A DNA stretch of 45,602 nucleotides, taken from NCBI GenBank assembly GCA_947498935.1, contig CANMMM010000027.1:1-45602 (forward strand), read 5' to 3'. This document shows positions 35,482-44,723 of this stretch, one piece after another. The notes under the pieces were generated by a model. It saw nothing but the letters and a program-made list of their open reading frames with translations. It was not told where the DNA came from and searched no databases. Both the position numbers and the translations under genes were made by a program. This stretch comes from an uncultured Aquimarina sp. GTDB taxonomy: Bacteria > Bacteroidota > Bacteroidia > Flavobacteriales > Flavobacteriaceae. Position 1 is the first letter of the stretch, and each line of letters begins with the position of its first letter.

Positions 35482-35641
35482 GAAGTGGTTTAAACTTTTT
35501 CAATTTGCTATAAAAACGATCTTTTGCACTCAAATTTTGCAATTTTTGAGTTCCGTAGCGCTGCTATGCAACTAAAAAATCACTGTATTTGATCACAAAA
35601 TCTTGGTTTTTCGCTGAAATCAAAAAAGCTCAAACCACTTC
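35482..35641. repeat. Palindromic element, full copy C
   Basis: 160 bases. The ends GAAGTGGTTTAAAC and its near-complement are inverted repeats. Pairing continues inward through TTTGCACTCAAATTTTG with its partner and through TTTTTGAGTT with AACTAAAAAA, to the centre near GTAGCGCTGCTA. The whole element can fold as a single long stem. It ends 40 bases before the lipoprotein start codon. A possible three-base duplication, TAC, borders it. Confidence 0.92.
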
Positions 35642-35681
35642 TACATCAACAAACCTTTTACATTCATAAAAATTAAAAACC

Positions 35682-36848
35682 ATGAAAAAAACCTTTTTGC
35701 TTTTTACTGTAAGCATCTTTGCTTTTCTACTCTTTAGTTGTTCTTCTGAGTCATTAGAAGAAACTAGTCCTGAGATCGCTATTGAAGATAGTAGCTTAGA
35801 CAAACAAAAAATGGCACTGGCACTGATCGACTTACTGGCCGACCCTACTTTTAAGTCCAATGTGGTACAGACATTAACCCAAGACCACACACCGGGTATC
35901 AAACTAGCTTCTTTATTAGAGGCGCACACTGCACTAGCAGACCAAGAGGCATACACTTCTTTAGCAGCTATGACCACGCAAGCCGATATCCAAGCTAAAA
36001 ATGCGACCCATGATGGTACCATCGCGATCCCAGAAGTATGGTTACAACTACCCGCCAACCAAACCAAAAATGATGCAGATCTATTGGTTGCTTTTGCACC
36101 AGAAGGCGATGAAAAGGAATGGACTTCTATCCAAGCTTTTACACTAGATAAGCAGGTAGTATATCTAGATGCTAGAACTGCTCCAGAAGTTCCTGTCTTA
36201 GTTATCGAAACCAATGGATATGAAACCCTAAAAGCTGAAATCGCTTATATGAATCAAGAGCTACAAGCTGCGGGATTGCAAAATGACCGATTTACTGCCG
36301 CGTCTGATTTTGCTCCAATAGCGAAAGCGGGTGGATTAGAAACTACCAAATTAGATAAAATACGCCTTAATAATGACGAGGAACCGTGGATTGCTGGTGC
36401 TGCCGAAATATATGCGATTACCTCTGGTATTAAAAACGCAGGGAATGAACCCGAAATCAAAATCATTCCGATGTATTACCTAGATGATGAAGATGAGGAC
36501 TATTATCCTAATCAAATTCTATTATTCTGGGATGATTATAAGTACCAAGCTGCAAACATCCAATTGTTTGAAAAAGACAATGACACGAATTACAAAGCAC
36601 TAGTAGCAGCGATTACCAATGGAGTATTTCAGATCATAGGGGTATTCTCTGCACAACCATGGGTAAATGTGTTAGGACAGGTAGCTGCAGCTATTATCGA
36701 AGCAATGCCTGATGAGTTTTTTGTAAATAGGGATGATTATGTAGATTCTTTTTACACGATCGAAAAGAATAAAAGCTATACCGATTATTATGGAGCTGCT
36801 AGAAATGCTAGGATAACCCTGACTCCATTCTTTATCGCCGAGAATTAA
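35682..36848 (+). CDS. Putative lipoprotein, possibly DUF3103
   Basis: 388 residues. Signal peptide with lipobox LLFSC (cysteine at about 20), followed by an acidic Ser/Glu-rich spacer (SSESLEETSPE), typical of exported Bacteroidota lipoproteins. The remainder has an early helical segment (KQKMALALIDLLADPTFK) and acidic loops (LDDEDEDYYPNQ). It resembles DUF3103 proteins, but I cannot confirm the family. Function is unknown. Its leader contains a full palindromic repeat; a bidirectional terminator follows. Confidence 0.75.
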   Translation: MKKTFLLFTVSIFAFLLFSCSSESLEETSPEIAIEDSSLDKQKMALALIDLLADPTFKSNVVQTLTQDHTPGIKLASLLEAHTALADQEAYTSLAAMTTQADIQAKNATHDGTIAIPEVWLQLPANQTKNDADLLVAFAPEGDEKEWTSIQAFTLDKQVVYLDARTAPEVPVLVIETNGYETLKAEIAYMNQELQAAGLQNDRFTAASDFAPIAKAGGLETTKLDKIRLNNDEEPWIAGAAEIYAITSGIKNAGNEPEIKIIPMYYLDDEDEDYYPNQILLFWDDYKYQAANIQLFEKDNDTNYKALVAAITNGVFQIIGVFSAQPWVNVLGQVAAAIIEAMPDEFFVNRDDYVDSFYTIEKNKSYTDYYGAARNARITLTPFFIAEN

Positions 36849-36868
36849 TCGTACTTATATAGTATACC

Positions 36869-36913
36869 ACAAACACGGCTAGTGATCCCTACAGATCACT
36901 AGCCGTTTGTGTA
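36869..36913. terminator. Bidirectional terminator between convergent genes
   Basis: Long stem in which ACGGCTAGTGATC pairs with GATCACTAGCCGT around CCTACA, extended by CACAAA/TTTGTG. It lies between the lipoprotein gene on the plus strand and the GSCFA gene on the minus strand and can serve both. Confidence 0.85.
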
Positions 36914-36915
36914 TA

Positions 36916-37863
36916 TTAAAACCTCATATAAGCATACTGCTGTGTGAGTTCTTCTTTTTTAACTTCGAGTTTCTGCAAAAATGATTGGTGTTGTTCACTT
37001 GCTGGATTAAACGGACGGTGGGCCATTCCTTTTTGTATTTCTTCTACAGTAGCCATGGTTTTTAGCGCCTCATCTCCTACCCATGTTTTTATAAAATACT
37101 CCCATATATAGCTCACTGCTAGATCTGTGGGGTGCAGCATATCTGCTTCATAAAATCGATAATCTCGTAATTCGTCCATCATGAGCTCATACGACGGAAA
37201 GTATTCCGCAGCATCACTAGCCGCTACCACTTGATGAACAGCAGCAATCAGATGTGATTTACTCTGTGAATTGGCAATCAACCCATCTTTGGCATGACGT
37301 ACTGGCGAAACTGTAAAAACTACTTTGGCTGCTGGATTGAGACTGCGGATAAAATGGACACAGTTTTCTAAACACTGACGAATCTCTTCTATCCCTAATA
37401 GCTCTTTGCTAAATTCTTTCTGAGGTACTTTATGACAATTGGCGACCACCATATCCATGGCCATCAATCGATATACCCAAGCTGTACCCAATGTAATAAA
37501 CACATGTGTGGCAGACTGTATGGCCTGATGTGTATACAGCAATGCATTGTTTAACGCTTCTAACACTTCGGCACGATTGCTTTTACTCATCTTTGAATGC
37601 GCATCGAAGCAATGCCAACGCTCATTGAACTGAAAAACATCGGTTTCTGTATATAGTTCTTGCTGAGTAGCCATCCACAAAAATGTTTCAATCGCCTTTG
37701 GATGAAACAAGATCCCAAAGGGATTGATGAGCGTTTTAAACTTATAATACGCTAGTTGCTCTCCGATGTTTTCTGAGAAACACGACCCTAATAATACGAT
37801 TTCTGATTCATAATTTATTTTAGGTTGCTGTGATACAACAGGTATTTTTGTTTGTAAGTTCAT
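36916..37863 (-). CDS. GSCFA domain-containing protein
   Basis: 315 residues. The family-naming motif is present as LLGSCFSENIGEQL (about 26-39), and a later HPTDLAVSYIWEYF (about 245) fits the C-terminal catalytic block of SGNH/GDSL-like hydrolases. GSCFA proteins are poorly studied and are thought to be esterase-like. It lies downstream of alaS on the same strand, an arrangement I recall as common in this group. Confidence 0.9.
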   Translation of the reverse strand: MNLQTKIPVVSQQPKINYESEIVLLGSCFSENIGEQLAYYKFKTLINPFGILFHPKAIETFLWMATQQELYTETDVFQFNERWHCFDAHSKMSKSNRAEVLEALNNALLYTHQAIQSATHVFITLGTAWVYRLMAMDMVVANCHKVPQKEFSKELLGIEEIRQCLENCVHFIRSLNPAAKVVFTVSPVRHAKDGLIANSQSKSHLIAAVHQVVAASDAAEYFPSYELMMDELRDYRFYEADMLHPTDLAVSYIWEYFIKTWVGDEALKTMATVEEIQKGMAHRPFNPASEQHQSFLQKLEVKKEELTQQYAYMRF

Positions 37864-37940
37864 ACTGTTTCTTTTAAAAAAACGCTTCCATTGGTTCCCC
37901 CATTTTTCCGTAGTGTCTATATATCAAGCCATTTACTTGT

Positions 37941-37970
37941 CATCACGTGCTATTCGCATAGCACGTGATG
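37941..37970. terminator. Strong hairpin between alaS and the GSCFA gene
   Basis: Perfect 13-base stem CATCACGTGCTAT with a TCGC loop. T-rich sequence follows on the plus strand (TCTTATTTTT), not on the strand of the flanking genes. It may still stop or weaken the minus-strand transcript leaving alaS. Confidence 0.5.
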
Positions 37971-38030
37971 TCTTATTTTTGTGTAGCAGCACACCTCCAA
38001 TTATTAGTAACTAAAGATGACAGAATGCTG

Positions 38031-40667
38031 TTAATTTTCGATAAATGCTTTTGCGTTATCTAGGGCTTCTTGTATTCCTGCTGGGTTTTTACCTCCTGCG
38101 GTAGCAAAAAACGGTTGTCCACCACCTCCGCCTTGGATGTATTTTCCTAATTCGCGTACTACTTGCCCTGCATTGAGTTCCTTAGCCGCCACTAAATCTT
38201 TGGAGATATAACACGATAAAATGGCTTTCCCATTGGCTTCTGATCCGAATAGCATAAAGGCATCATTTACCTCTCCTCCTAATTCAAAAGACAGGTTTTT
38301 AATCCCCGCAGCATCTAAATCTACTTTTTGTGCTAAGAATTGTACGCCATTTACGGTTTGGAAAGCTGCTTTTAGCTCTCCTTTTAAGTTTTTAGCCTTG
38401 TCTTTTAGTAAGCTTTCTAATTGTTTTTTCAGGCTTGCATTTTCGTCTTGTAATGCTGTAATGGCTTTTACAGGATCTTTTGCATTTTTAAGCACTGACT
38501 TGACCGCCGTATACGCTTCTGACTGCGAAGTAAAATAGTCTTTTGCAGCATCGCTCGTGATCGCTTCTATACGACGAATCCCTGCGGCAACTGCACTCTC
38601 AGAAGTGATTTTAAAATGCCATATATCTCTAGTGTTTTCTACATGAATCCCCCCGCAGAGTTCCATCGACTCTCCGAATCGGATGGCACGTACGGCATCG
38701 CCATATTTTTCTCCAAACAATGCGATGGCTCCTTCTGCAATTGCCTGATCATATGCGATGGCTCTTTGCTCTTCTAATGGCAGATTCTCGCGGATTCTAG
38801 CATTGACAAAATCTTCTACTTGCTGTAATTCATCTGCCGATACTTTAGAGAAATGCGAAAAATCAAAACGCAAGTTCCCACTATGTACCATCGATCCTTT
38901 TTGCTGTACATGTGTACCCAATATCGTACGTAATGCCTGATGCAATAAATGTGTAGCTGTATGATTGGCTGCCGTACGACAGCGCTGTCTGCTATCCACC
39001 ACTGCTTGTAGGGTTTCATTCATATGCTTCGGCAGTGTCTTGGCATAATGAATGATCAGGTTGTTTTCTTTTTTGGTATCTATAATATATACGACATCAC
39101 CATTGGCTACTTCTAGGTAGCCTTTGTCTCCTACTTGTCCTCCTCCTTCTGGATAGAAAGGTGTTTTATCAAATACTAGTTGGTAGATCTCTCCATCTTT
39201 CTTGCTATTCACCTTGCGGTATCGCGATAACTTGACAGCAGCGGTTAAATGATCATACCCTATAAATTCTTCTTCGCAAGTGTCTATTAATACTTGCCAA
39301 TCTCCAGCAGATACCTGTGATGCTGCTCTTGATCTGTCTTTTTGTTTTTGTAACTCGGCTGTAAACACAGCTTCTTCATAGGTATACCCTTGCTCGCTAA
39401 GAATCAATGCAGTTAAATCCTCAGGGAATCCATAGGTATCGTATAATTCAAATACTTTTTCTCCTGCTACGACCTTACCCGTGGTCTGTTGGATGACATT
39501 GTCCAATAATACCAATCCCTGGTCTAATGTTCTTAAAAAGGAGTTTTCTTCTTCCTTAATAACATTTACAATCAGGTTTTTCTGAGACTTTAATTCTGGA
39601 AACGCTTGGCTCATTTGATTGCTCAGCGTTTCTACTAATTTATAGATAAATGGTTCTTTAGTATCTAAGAATGTAAATCCATATCGGATCGCTCTTCTCA
39701 ATATCCTACGAATTACATACCCTGCTCCTGTGTTACTTGGTAATTGACCATCGGCTATAGAAAACGAAACGGCTCTCACGTGATCTGCAATCACACGAAT
39801 GGCTACGCTGACTTTTCCATTCTCTTCTGTCGGCAAGCTATCTTTATCATAGGTAGCATTGGTAATGGTTTCGATCTCTCTGATCAATGGTGTGAATACA
39901 TCGGTATCGTAATTTGATTTCACCCCCTGCAAGGCCATACACAATCGCTCAAACCCCATTCCTGTATCTACGTGCTGTGCTGGTAGTTTTTCTAGGGATC
40001 CGTCTGCTTTTCTATTAAACTGCATGAATACCAAATTCCATACTTCTACTACTAATGGATCGTCTTGATTGACTAAATCCCTTCCTGGTACTTTGGCTTT
40101 ATCTGCTTCGGATCGTAAATCTACATGAATTTCTGAACAAGGTCCGCAAGGTCCTTGGTCTCCCATCTCCCAGAAATTATCTTTTTTATTCCCCATGATG
40201 ATGCGATCTTCGGGTACAATTGCTTTCCATAGATCATACGCCTCTTGATCCATCGACAAACCTTCTTTTTTATCTCCTTCAAAAACGGACACGTATAAGA
40301 TGTCTTTATCGATCCCAAAAACATCTGTAAGCAATTCCCATGCCCATGCTATGGCTTCTTTCTTAAAATAATCTCCAAAACTCCAATTCCCTAACATCTC
40401 GAACATAGTATGATGATAGGTATCCATTCCTACTTCTTCTAAGTCATTGTGCTTACCACTTACGCGCAGGCATTTTTGGGTATCTGCAATACGATTATTT
40501 TTGGGAACACCATTGCCCAAAAAATATTCTTTAAACTGATTCATCCCTGCATTGGTAAACATCAAGGTAGGGTCATCTTTGATCACCATCGGTGCAGAAG
40601 GGACGATGCTGTGTTTTTTAGAGGCAAAAAAATCTAAAAATTGGTTTCTGATGTCTTGGGATTTCAT
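38031..40667 (-). CDS. alaS: Alanyl-tRNA synthetase
   Basis: 878 residues, full length. It charges tRNA-Ala with alanine. The N-terminal class II core (about 1-450) has [13 protein letters not shown] and [17 protein letters not shown]. The editing domain carries the zinc motif HTATHLLH (about 565) and CGGIHV (about 670). The C-terminal domain ends with the Gly-rich [14 protein letters not shown]. All hallmark motifs are intact. The M23 gene is divergent from it. Confidence 0.98.
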   Translation of the reverse strand: MKSQDIRNQFLDFFASKKHSIVPSAPMVIKDDPTLMFTNAGMNQFKEYFLGNGVPKNNRIADTQKCLRVSGKHNDLEEVGMDTYHHTMFEMLGNWSFGDYFKKEAIAWAWELLTDVFGIDKDILYVSVFEGDKKEGLSMDQEAYDLWKAIVPEDRIIMGNKKDNFWEMGDQGPCGPCSEIHVDLRSEADKAKVPGRDLVNQDDPLVVEVWNLVFMQFNRKADGSLEKLPAQHVDTGMGFERLCMALQGVKSNYDTDVFTPLIREIETITNATYDKDSLPTEENGKVSVAIRVIADHVRAVSFSIADGQLPSNTGAGYVIRRILRRAIRYGFTFLDTKEPFIYKLVETLSNQMSQAFPELKSQKNLIVNVIKEEENSFLRTLDQGLVLLDNVIQQTTGKVVAGEKVFELYDTYGFPEDLTALILSEQGYTYEEAVFTAELQKQKDRSRAASQVSAGDWQVLIDTCEEEFIGYDHLTAAVKLSRYRKVNSKKDGEIYQLVFDKTPFYPEGGGQVGDKGYLEVANGDVVYIIDTKKENNLIIHYAKTLPKHMNETLQAVVDSRQRCRTAANHTATHLLHQALRTILGTHVQQKGSMVHSGNLRFDFSHFSKVSADELQQVEDFVNARIRENLPLEEQRAIAYDQAIAEGAIALFGEKYGDAVRAIRFGESMELCGGIHVENTRDIWHFKITSESAVAAGIRRIEAITSDAAKDYFTSQSEAYTAVKSVLKNAKDPVKAITALQDENASLKKQLESLLKDKAKNLKGELKAAFQTVNGVQFLAQKVDLDAAGIKNLSFELGGEVNDAFMLFGSEANGKAILSCYISKDLVAAKELNAGQVVRELGKYIQGGGGGQPFFATAGGKNPAGIQEALDNAKAFIEN

Positions 40668-40767
40668 GTATTGGATATTTTATTACTTGTCAATTAGTTA
40701 TCGCTATCGCATTATTTTATTCCCAAACACGCATATACTTCGTTTTTCGGGATTAATGACATTTTAT

Positions 40768-40775
40768 TATCTTTG
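40768..40775 (+). promoter_or_regulatory. Probable -7 box for the M23-CapA-MerR operon
   Basis: TATCTTTG matches the Bacteroidota TAnnTTTG consensus exactly, 68 bases before the M23 start codon. The -33 element is poor (TTT in place of TTG). Confidence 0.5.
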
Positions 40776-40843
40776 TTCTAATCACTAGGACTAAAGCTTT
40801 CTTTTCTATAGCTATATCCTGCAAAAATAGTATATTTTAAATT

Positions 40844-41821
40844 ATGTCAAAGGTTAAATATTACTATGATAGCGATACGCTATCTTATCGTAAAATTGAG
40901 CAAAAAAAAGGACGAAAGTTTGGTGTTGCCATATTAGGTCTTTTAGGTGCCTTTTTAGCCGGTTTTCTATTGTTACTCATCTATCTAAATATCCCACAGC
41001 TAGAAACTCCCAAAGAGAAAGCCTACAAAAGGGAATTAGAAAACATGAAGCTCCAATACGAGCTAATGAACAAGCAGCTAAATCGCGACCATACTATTTT
41101 ACAAGAAATTGCAGAACGCGATGATAATATTTATCGATTGTATTTCGGTGCTCCTTCTATTCCCAAAGAGGTTAGAAATGCTGGTTTCGGAGGTGTCAAT
41201 CGCTATAAAGGCTTAGAGGGTTTTGACAATTCAGAAGTGATCATTGCTACGCAAAAGCGCATCGATAAACTCACCAAACAGATTGTAGTACAATCTAAAT
41301 CTTTAGATGACATCAAAGTCTTAGCAGAACAAAAAGAAGAATTACTCACTACCATTCCTGCCATACAACCCATTGCGAATTCAGACCTAAAACGAATGGC
41401 ATCGGGATATGGATGGCGAACAGATCCCTTTACCAAAGCACGTAAATTTCATCATGGAATGGATTTTTCTGCTCCTACAGGAACCCCGATATACGCTTCT
41501 GGAAATGGGGTCGTAACGCGTGCAGATGCCAACTCCAGTGGATATGGAAATCATATTCGTATTGATCATGGGTTTAACTACATGAGCTTGTATGCGCATT
41601 TAAGTGCTTATAATGTAAAAAAAGGTCAAAAAGTAAAACGCGGTGACATCATTGGATTTGTAGGAAGCACAGGGCGATCGGTAGCTCCGCACTTACACTA
41701 TGAGATTTTTAAAAATGGGAAACGTATCAATCCTAGAAACTTTTATTACGGAAGTTTAACTTCTCAGGAATTTAATGAAATGCTGAAGGCTTCTTCTCAG
41801 ATTAATGAAACTTTAGACTAA
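40844..41821 (+). CDS. M23-family peptidoglycan endopeptidase
   Basis: 325 residues. One N-terminal transmembrane segment (about 27-49), then a coiled-coil region (about 55-170), then the LytM/M23 domain. The zinc site reads HHGMDFSAPTG (about 204-214) and, near the end, HLHYEIFKNG (about 284-293). Proteins of this layout cut or regulate peptidoglycan cross-links during growth and division. It is the first gene of a three-gene run with CapA and MerR. Confidence 0.92.
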   Translation: MSKVKYYYDSDTLSYRKIEQKKGRKFGVAILGLLGAFLAGFLLLLIYLNIPQLETPKEKAYKRELENMKLQYELMNKQLNRDHTILQEIAERDDNIYRLYFGAPSIPKEVRNAGFGGVNRYKGLEGFDNSEVIIATQKRIDKLTKQIVVQSKSLDDIKVLAEQKEELLTTIPAIQPIANSDLKRMASGYGWRTDPFTKARKFHHGMDFSAPTGTPIYASGNGVVTRADANSSGYGNHIRIDHGFNYMSLYAHLSAYNVKKGQKVKRGDIIGFVGSTGRSVAPHLHYEIFKNGKRINPRNFYYGSLTSQEFNEMLKASSQINETLD

Positions 41822-41828
41822 TCACGCT

Positions 41829-42947
41829 ATGCGCTTATTTTCTTGTACGCTTGTACTCCTTGTTTTTTGTTCTGTAAGTTACGGTCAAAAACTCACGAAA
41901 GCTCGTATGGATTCTATTACTCATATCCTACAAGATTTCAATAATGCTATGGAAGCGCTCGCAGCTCCCAAAAGTATTAAAATCATGGCTGTCGGAGACA
42001 TCATGATGGGAACTGATTTCCCAAATGCTAGTTACCTACCTCCTGCTGGTAAGACTCCTTTCGATGGAGTGAATTCTATTCTCGGCGAAGCAGATATATT
42101 ATTCGGAAACCTAGAAGGTACTCTTACCGACGAAGGCAACAACGCAAAACGCTGTTCCGACCCCTCTAAATGCTATTCATTTCGATCTCCTACCAAATAT
42201 GGTCAGTATTTAGAAGCCTCTGGATTTGATGTCATGAGCATTGCTAACAATCATATCGGGGATTTTGGTGCTATAGGTATAAAAAACACAGCCAATACCC
42301 TAAAAAAGCACCACATTGCTTACTCAGGAATTTTCGCTCAGGAATCTACTGTTTTCAAAAAAAACGGTATTACCTATGGATTTTGTGCCTTTGCTCCTAA
42401 TAAAGATTGCGTAAAAATTCATAACTTGACCAAAGCTGCTAAGATTGTCAAAGCGTTAGCCGAAAAAGTAGACATCGTGATCGTTTCTTTTCACGGAGGT
42501 GCCGAAGGTACTGATCATACGCATGTACCTAGAAAAACAGAGCGATTTTATGGTGAAGATCGTGGCAATGTATACGTATTTGCGCATACGATGATTGATG
42601 CTGGTGCCGATATCATCCTAGGGCATGGACCGCATGTCTCTAGAGCAATTGAGGTGTATAAAGATCGTTTTATTGCCTATAGTTTAGGTAATTTCTGTAC
42701 GTACTCGCGTTTTAATCTTAGAGGTATCAAAGGATATGCTCCTATTGCAGAGGTAGAAGTAGACACTACAGGTGTTTTTATCAAAGGGAAACTGCATTCT
42801 GCCAAACAAATTGATGAGGTATATCCATTTATGGACCCTAAAAAAAGTGCTTTCCATGCAATTCGTAAATTGACGGAAGTAGATTTTCCAGAGAGCAAAC
42901 TGGTTTTTGAAGAGGATGGAAGTTTTACACAAAAAAAGGAAGAATAG
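41829..42947 (+). CDS. CapA-family protein (poly-gamma-glutamate capsule type)
   Basis: 372 residues. Signal peptide (1-19) and a PGA_cap metallophosphatase-like domain (about 50-310), with AVGDIMMG, FGNLEGTL, SIANNHIGDFG, VSFHGGAEG and LGHGPHVSRAIE as successive metal-site motifs. The family is named for B. subtilis CapA, but no other capsule genes are here, so a capsule role is not supported; a cell-envelope hydrolase is more neutral. It lies 7 bases after the M23 gene and 3 bases before merR. Confidence 0.9.
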   Translation: MRLFSCTLVLLVFCSVSYGQKLTKARMDSITHILQDFNNAMEALAAPKSIKIMAVGDIMMGTDFPNASYLPPAGKTPFDGVNSILGEADILFGNLEGTLTDEGNNAKRCSDPSKCYSFRSPTKYGQYLEASGFDVMSIANNHIGDFGAIGIKNTANTLKKHHIAYSGIFAQESTVFKKNGITYGFCAFAPNKDCVKIHNLTKAAKIVKALAEKVDIVIVSFHGGAEGTDHTHVPRKTERFYGEDRGNVYVFAHTMIDAGADIILGHGPHVSRAIEVYKDRFIAYSLGNFCTYSRFNLRGIKGYAPIAEVEVDTTGVFIKGKLHSAKQIDEVYPFMDPKKSAFHAIRKLTEVDFPESKLVFEEDGSFTQKKEE

Positions 42948-42950
42948 CAT

Positions 42951-43283
42951 ATGTACGTAGACCTACCCAAGAAAATGTATTATGGCATCGGTGAAGTGGC
43001 AGAGGCTTTTGATGTAAACACCTCTCTAATTCGTTTTTGGGAAAAAGAATTTGACATTCTAAAACCCAAAAAAAATGCCAAAGGGAATCGCAAATTCACG
43101 CCAGAAGACATCAAGAACCTAGAACTAATCTATCACCTCGTAAAAGAGCGAGGTTTTACCCTAGATGGTGCAAAAACACATCTCAAAGAACAAAAACAAG
43201 AAGCCCTAGACAGTTTTGATATCATACGCAAACTAGAGTCTATCCGAGCACAACTGCTGAAGATTAAAGAACAGCTGGGGTGA
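42951..43283 (+). CDS. MerR-family transcriptional regulator
   Basis: 110 residues. The winged HTH domain (about 9-78) has YGIGEVAEAFDVNTSLIRFWEK, cut here as YGIGEVAEAFDVN and SLIRFWEKEF, and KGNRKFTPEDI. A short coiled coil follows (FDIIRKLESIRAQLLKIKEQ). No cysteine-rich effector domain is seen, so the ligand is unknown. This gene commonly follows the M23 peptidase gene in Flavobacteriaceae. It starts three bases after capA. Confidence 0.9.
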   Translation: MYVDLPKKMYYGIGEVAEAFDVNTSLIRFWEKEFDILKPKKNAKGNRKFTPEDIKNLELIYHLVKERGFTLDGAKTHLKEQKQEALDSFDIIRKLESIRAQLLKIKEQLG

Positions 43284-43445
43284 TCATCAGGTGATATTGA
43301 TGATTCATTGAAGTACCTTCATAAATTAGCCATACTACTAATTTAGTAAAAGCGACTTACTTAGAAATTTATAGATATGCCTATAACGTGTCTAAAAATG
43401 TCTATAAATAAAAAACTACAACTTTGACTAACTTAGAGATTCTTT

Positions 43446-43769
43446 TTATCTATTCTTTCTCGGATCTTGACGTGTATCAAAAATACGAACGACATATATC
43501 TTAAATTTTCCAACCCGATACGTAATTTTGTAATAATGCTCTATCAATTTTCGATATTCCCTTTTAAGATGAGAGAACTCTTCATCTATAGCCCCCATTT
43601 TTGTTAAATCAACATCAGGGTTTTCTAATTGTTCTAAACGATCAAAAATAGCATCAATGATTTCTTCTGTTTTTTCTCTTCCATAACTTTTATAATAGAA
43701 ATCTTTAAATTTACCCAGATCGTTAGTAGCACGAGTAGTAAACTCAACAGGTTTTATTTTGTTTCCCAA
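43446..43769 (-). CDS. RelE/ParE-type toxin
   Basis: 107 residues with the small RelE/ParE fold. The N-terminal beta strand (KPVEFTTRATNDL) is followed by two helices (EKTEEIIDAIFDRLEQLEN) and the C-terminal sheet (YYKITYRVGKFKIYVVRIFDTRQDPRK). The end RIFDTRQDPRK is the typical catalytic-side tail of this family. It overlaps the upstream antitoxin gene by 16 bases. Whether it targets mRNA or gyrase cannot be told from sequence. Confidence 0.87.
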   Translation of the reverse strand: MGNKIKPVEFTTRATNDLGKFKDFYYKSYGREKTEEIIDAIFDRLEQLENPDVDLTKMGAIDEEFSHLKREYRKLIEHYYKITYRVGKFKIYVVRIFDTRQDPRKNR

Positions 43770-43966
43770 TTATCAATAATTTTCCTTGCTTCTTTTAAAC
43801 TATGTGTCCTACCTGCTTTAATATCTGCTTCCCCTTCTGCAATCATTCTATCTTTTCGTTTCTGTTCCATATAATTTTTGGCTGCTTTATACATCGCTTC
43901 CAAAAACTGAGGGTCCCCAATATCTACAAATTTATGAAGCTCATCTCTTATTTCTAATGCTTTCAT
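43754..43966 (-). CDS. Antitoxin of the RelE/ParE pair
   Basis: 70 residues, highly charged and helical, as small antitoxins are; the C-terminal half (GEADIKAGRTHSLKEARKII) fits the toxin-binding part of type II antitoxins encoded before ParE-like toxins. Its stop lies 16 bases inside the toxin gene, so translation is probably coupled. No DNA-binding fold can be named with confidence. Confidence 0.75.
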   Translation of the reverse strand: MKALEIRDELHKFVDIGDPQFLEAMYKAAKNYMEQKRKDRMIAEGEADIKAGRTHSLKEARKIIDNWETK

Positions 43967-44050
43967 AACACTTACTTTTTATATTTATAACAAAGATAGC
44001 TTAATATACAATATTTTAAAGTTTTATGACCCTAATAGCTATTTTATTAG

Positions 44051-44176
44051 CAATACCCCAATGTGCAACGATTACAAGAAATCGAAAACATGACCCCTGA
44101 CTTTAAAATACACTTGTTCTCAATTATTGATTCTATAATTAGAGATTATAAAACACAGCAAGCGTATCTACAATAA
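44051..44176 (+). pseudogene. C-terminal remnant of an HTH-type regulator
   Basis: The frame reads QRLQEIENMTPDFKIHLF and continues SIIDSIIRDYKTQQAYLQ before the stop at 44174. This is the C-terminal tail common in XRE-family regulators of Bacteroidota (LQEIENM..LF.IID..IRD.K...AY). A TAG stop lies directly upstream and no HTH part precedes it, so this is a relic. Confidence 0.65.
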
Positions 44177-44208
44177 AAAAACCAGCTACAACTTACATCG
44201 TAACTGGT
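44175..44208 (-). terminator. Rho-independent terminator after the immunity gene
   Basis: Stem ACCAGCTAC (44181-44189) with GTAACTGGT (44200-44208), eight of nine paired, loop of ten; on the minus strand a run of at least six T follows. It lies about 95 bases past the immunity gene stop. Confidence 0.65.
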
Positions 44209-44248
44209 CTTTATCTGCTTACTCATATGGAAGTCCGAGTTGCAAACT

Positions 44249-44280
44249 CGAACTAGCGCACACTATACCCTGGCGGGGGT
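44249..44280. repeat. 32-bp direct repeat, left copy
   Basis: Starts CGAACTAGCGCACACTATAC and ends GGCGGGGGT; it matches 45497-45528 at 30 of 32 bases in the same orientation. The sequence just to its left contains the small palindrome CGAGTTgcaAACTCG. The two copies frame the Rhs tip and its presumed immunity gene. Confidence 0.85.
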
Positions 44281-44304
44281 TCTTAAATTATTATTACTTA
44301 ACCT

Positions 44305-44712
44305 TTAATCTAATGTCTCTGATAATACTTGGTAAACCCCTGTATCTATTCCATCAATAATCAATTTTGATATTTGTTTCTGCTCTATTAGCAAAGACAA
44401 TCCTAAATCTAAATCTTCTTTACTAACATTATCTATATCTGGATTAGTATTTATAAAGTTAAAAAGTTTCCAAGGAGAAAACTTAATATCATTCCCATTT
44501 AATGGAGCAACATCAAATTCACATACAACTCCATCCTTTTGGATTTTACAACCAGCTCCATGATAATTGTATTTAAAGTGATCCGTAGTACCTTCTTTAG
44601 GGAAACGTATTCCTGACTGATTCCAAAAATCATCATAAATATTATATTTACAACTAAGTTCATTTTCAAAATCTTTAATAAACTGAATGTATTGTTTTAA
44701 AATTCTATTCAT
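44305..44712 (-). CDS. Putative immunity protein for the Rhs toxin tip
   Basis: 135 residues, mostly helical at the N-terminus (ILKQYIQFIKDFENEL) with a central segment of strands and loops (YNYHGAGCKIQKDGVVCEFD). No signal peptide. I do not recognise a specific family with certainty; it resembles the small cytoplasmic immunity proteins found after polymorphic toxin tips. It starts 11 bases after the Rhs tip stop, is on the same strand and lies inside the same pair of direct repeats. The immunity role is inferred from position. Confidence 0.6.
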   Translation of the reverse strand: MNRILKQYIQFIKDFENELSCKYNIYDDFWNQSGIRFPKEGTTDHFKYNYHGAGCKIQKDGVVCEFDVAPLNGNDIKFSPWKLFNFINTNPDIDNVSKEDLDLGLSLLIEQKQISKLIIDGIDTGVYQVLSETLD

Positions 44713-44723
44713 AGTATTTTAAA

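Noticed and set aside
35630..36214. 194-codon minus-strand frame opposite the lipoprotein gene
   Set aside because: Low-complexity Ser/Ala/Val translation, overlapping a gene with a clear signal peptide and lipobox on the other strand; it also begins inside repeat sequence.
43284..43320. ATCATCA/TGATGAT inverted repeat after merR as a terminator
   Set aside because: Seven-base AT-rich stem without a T run; too weak to call.
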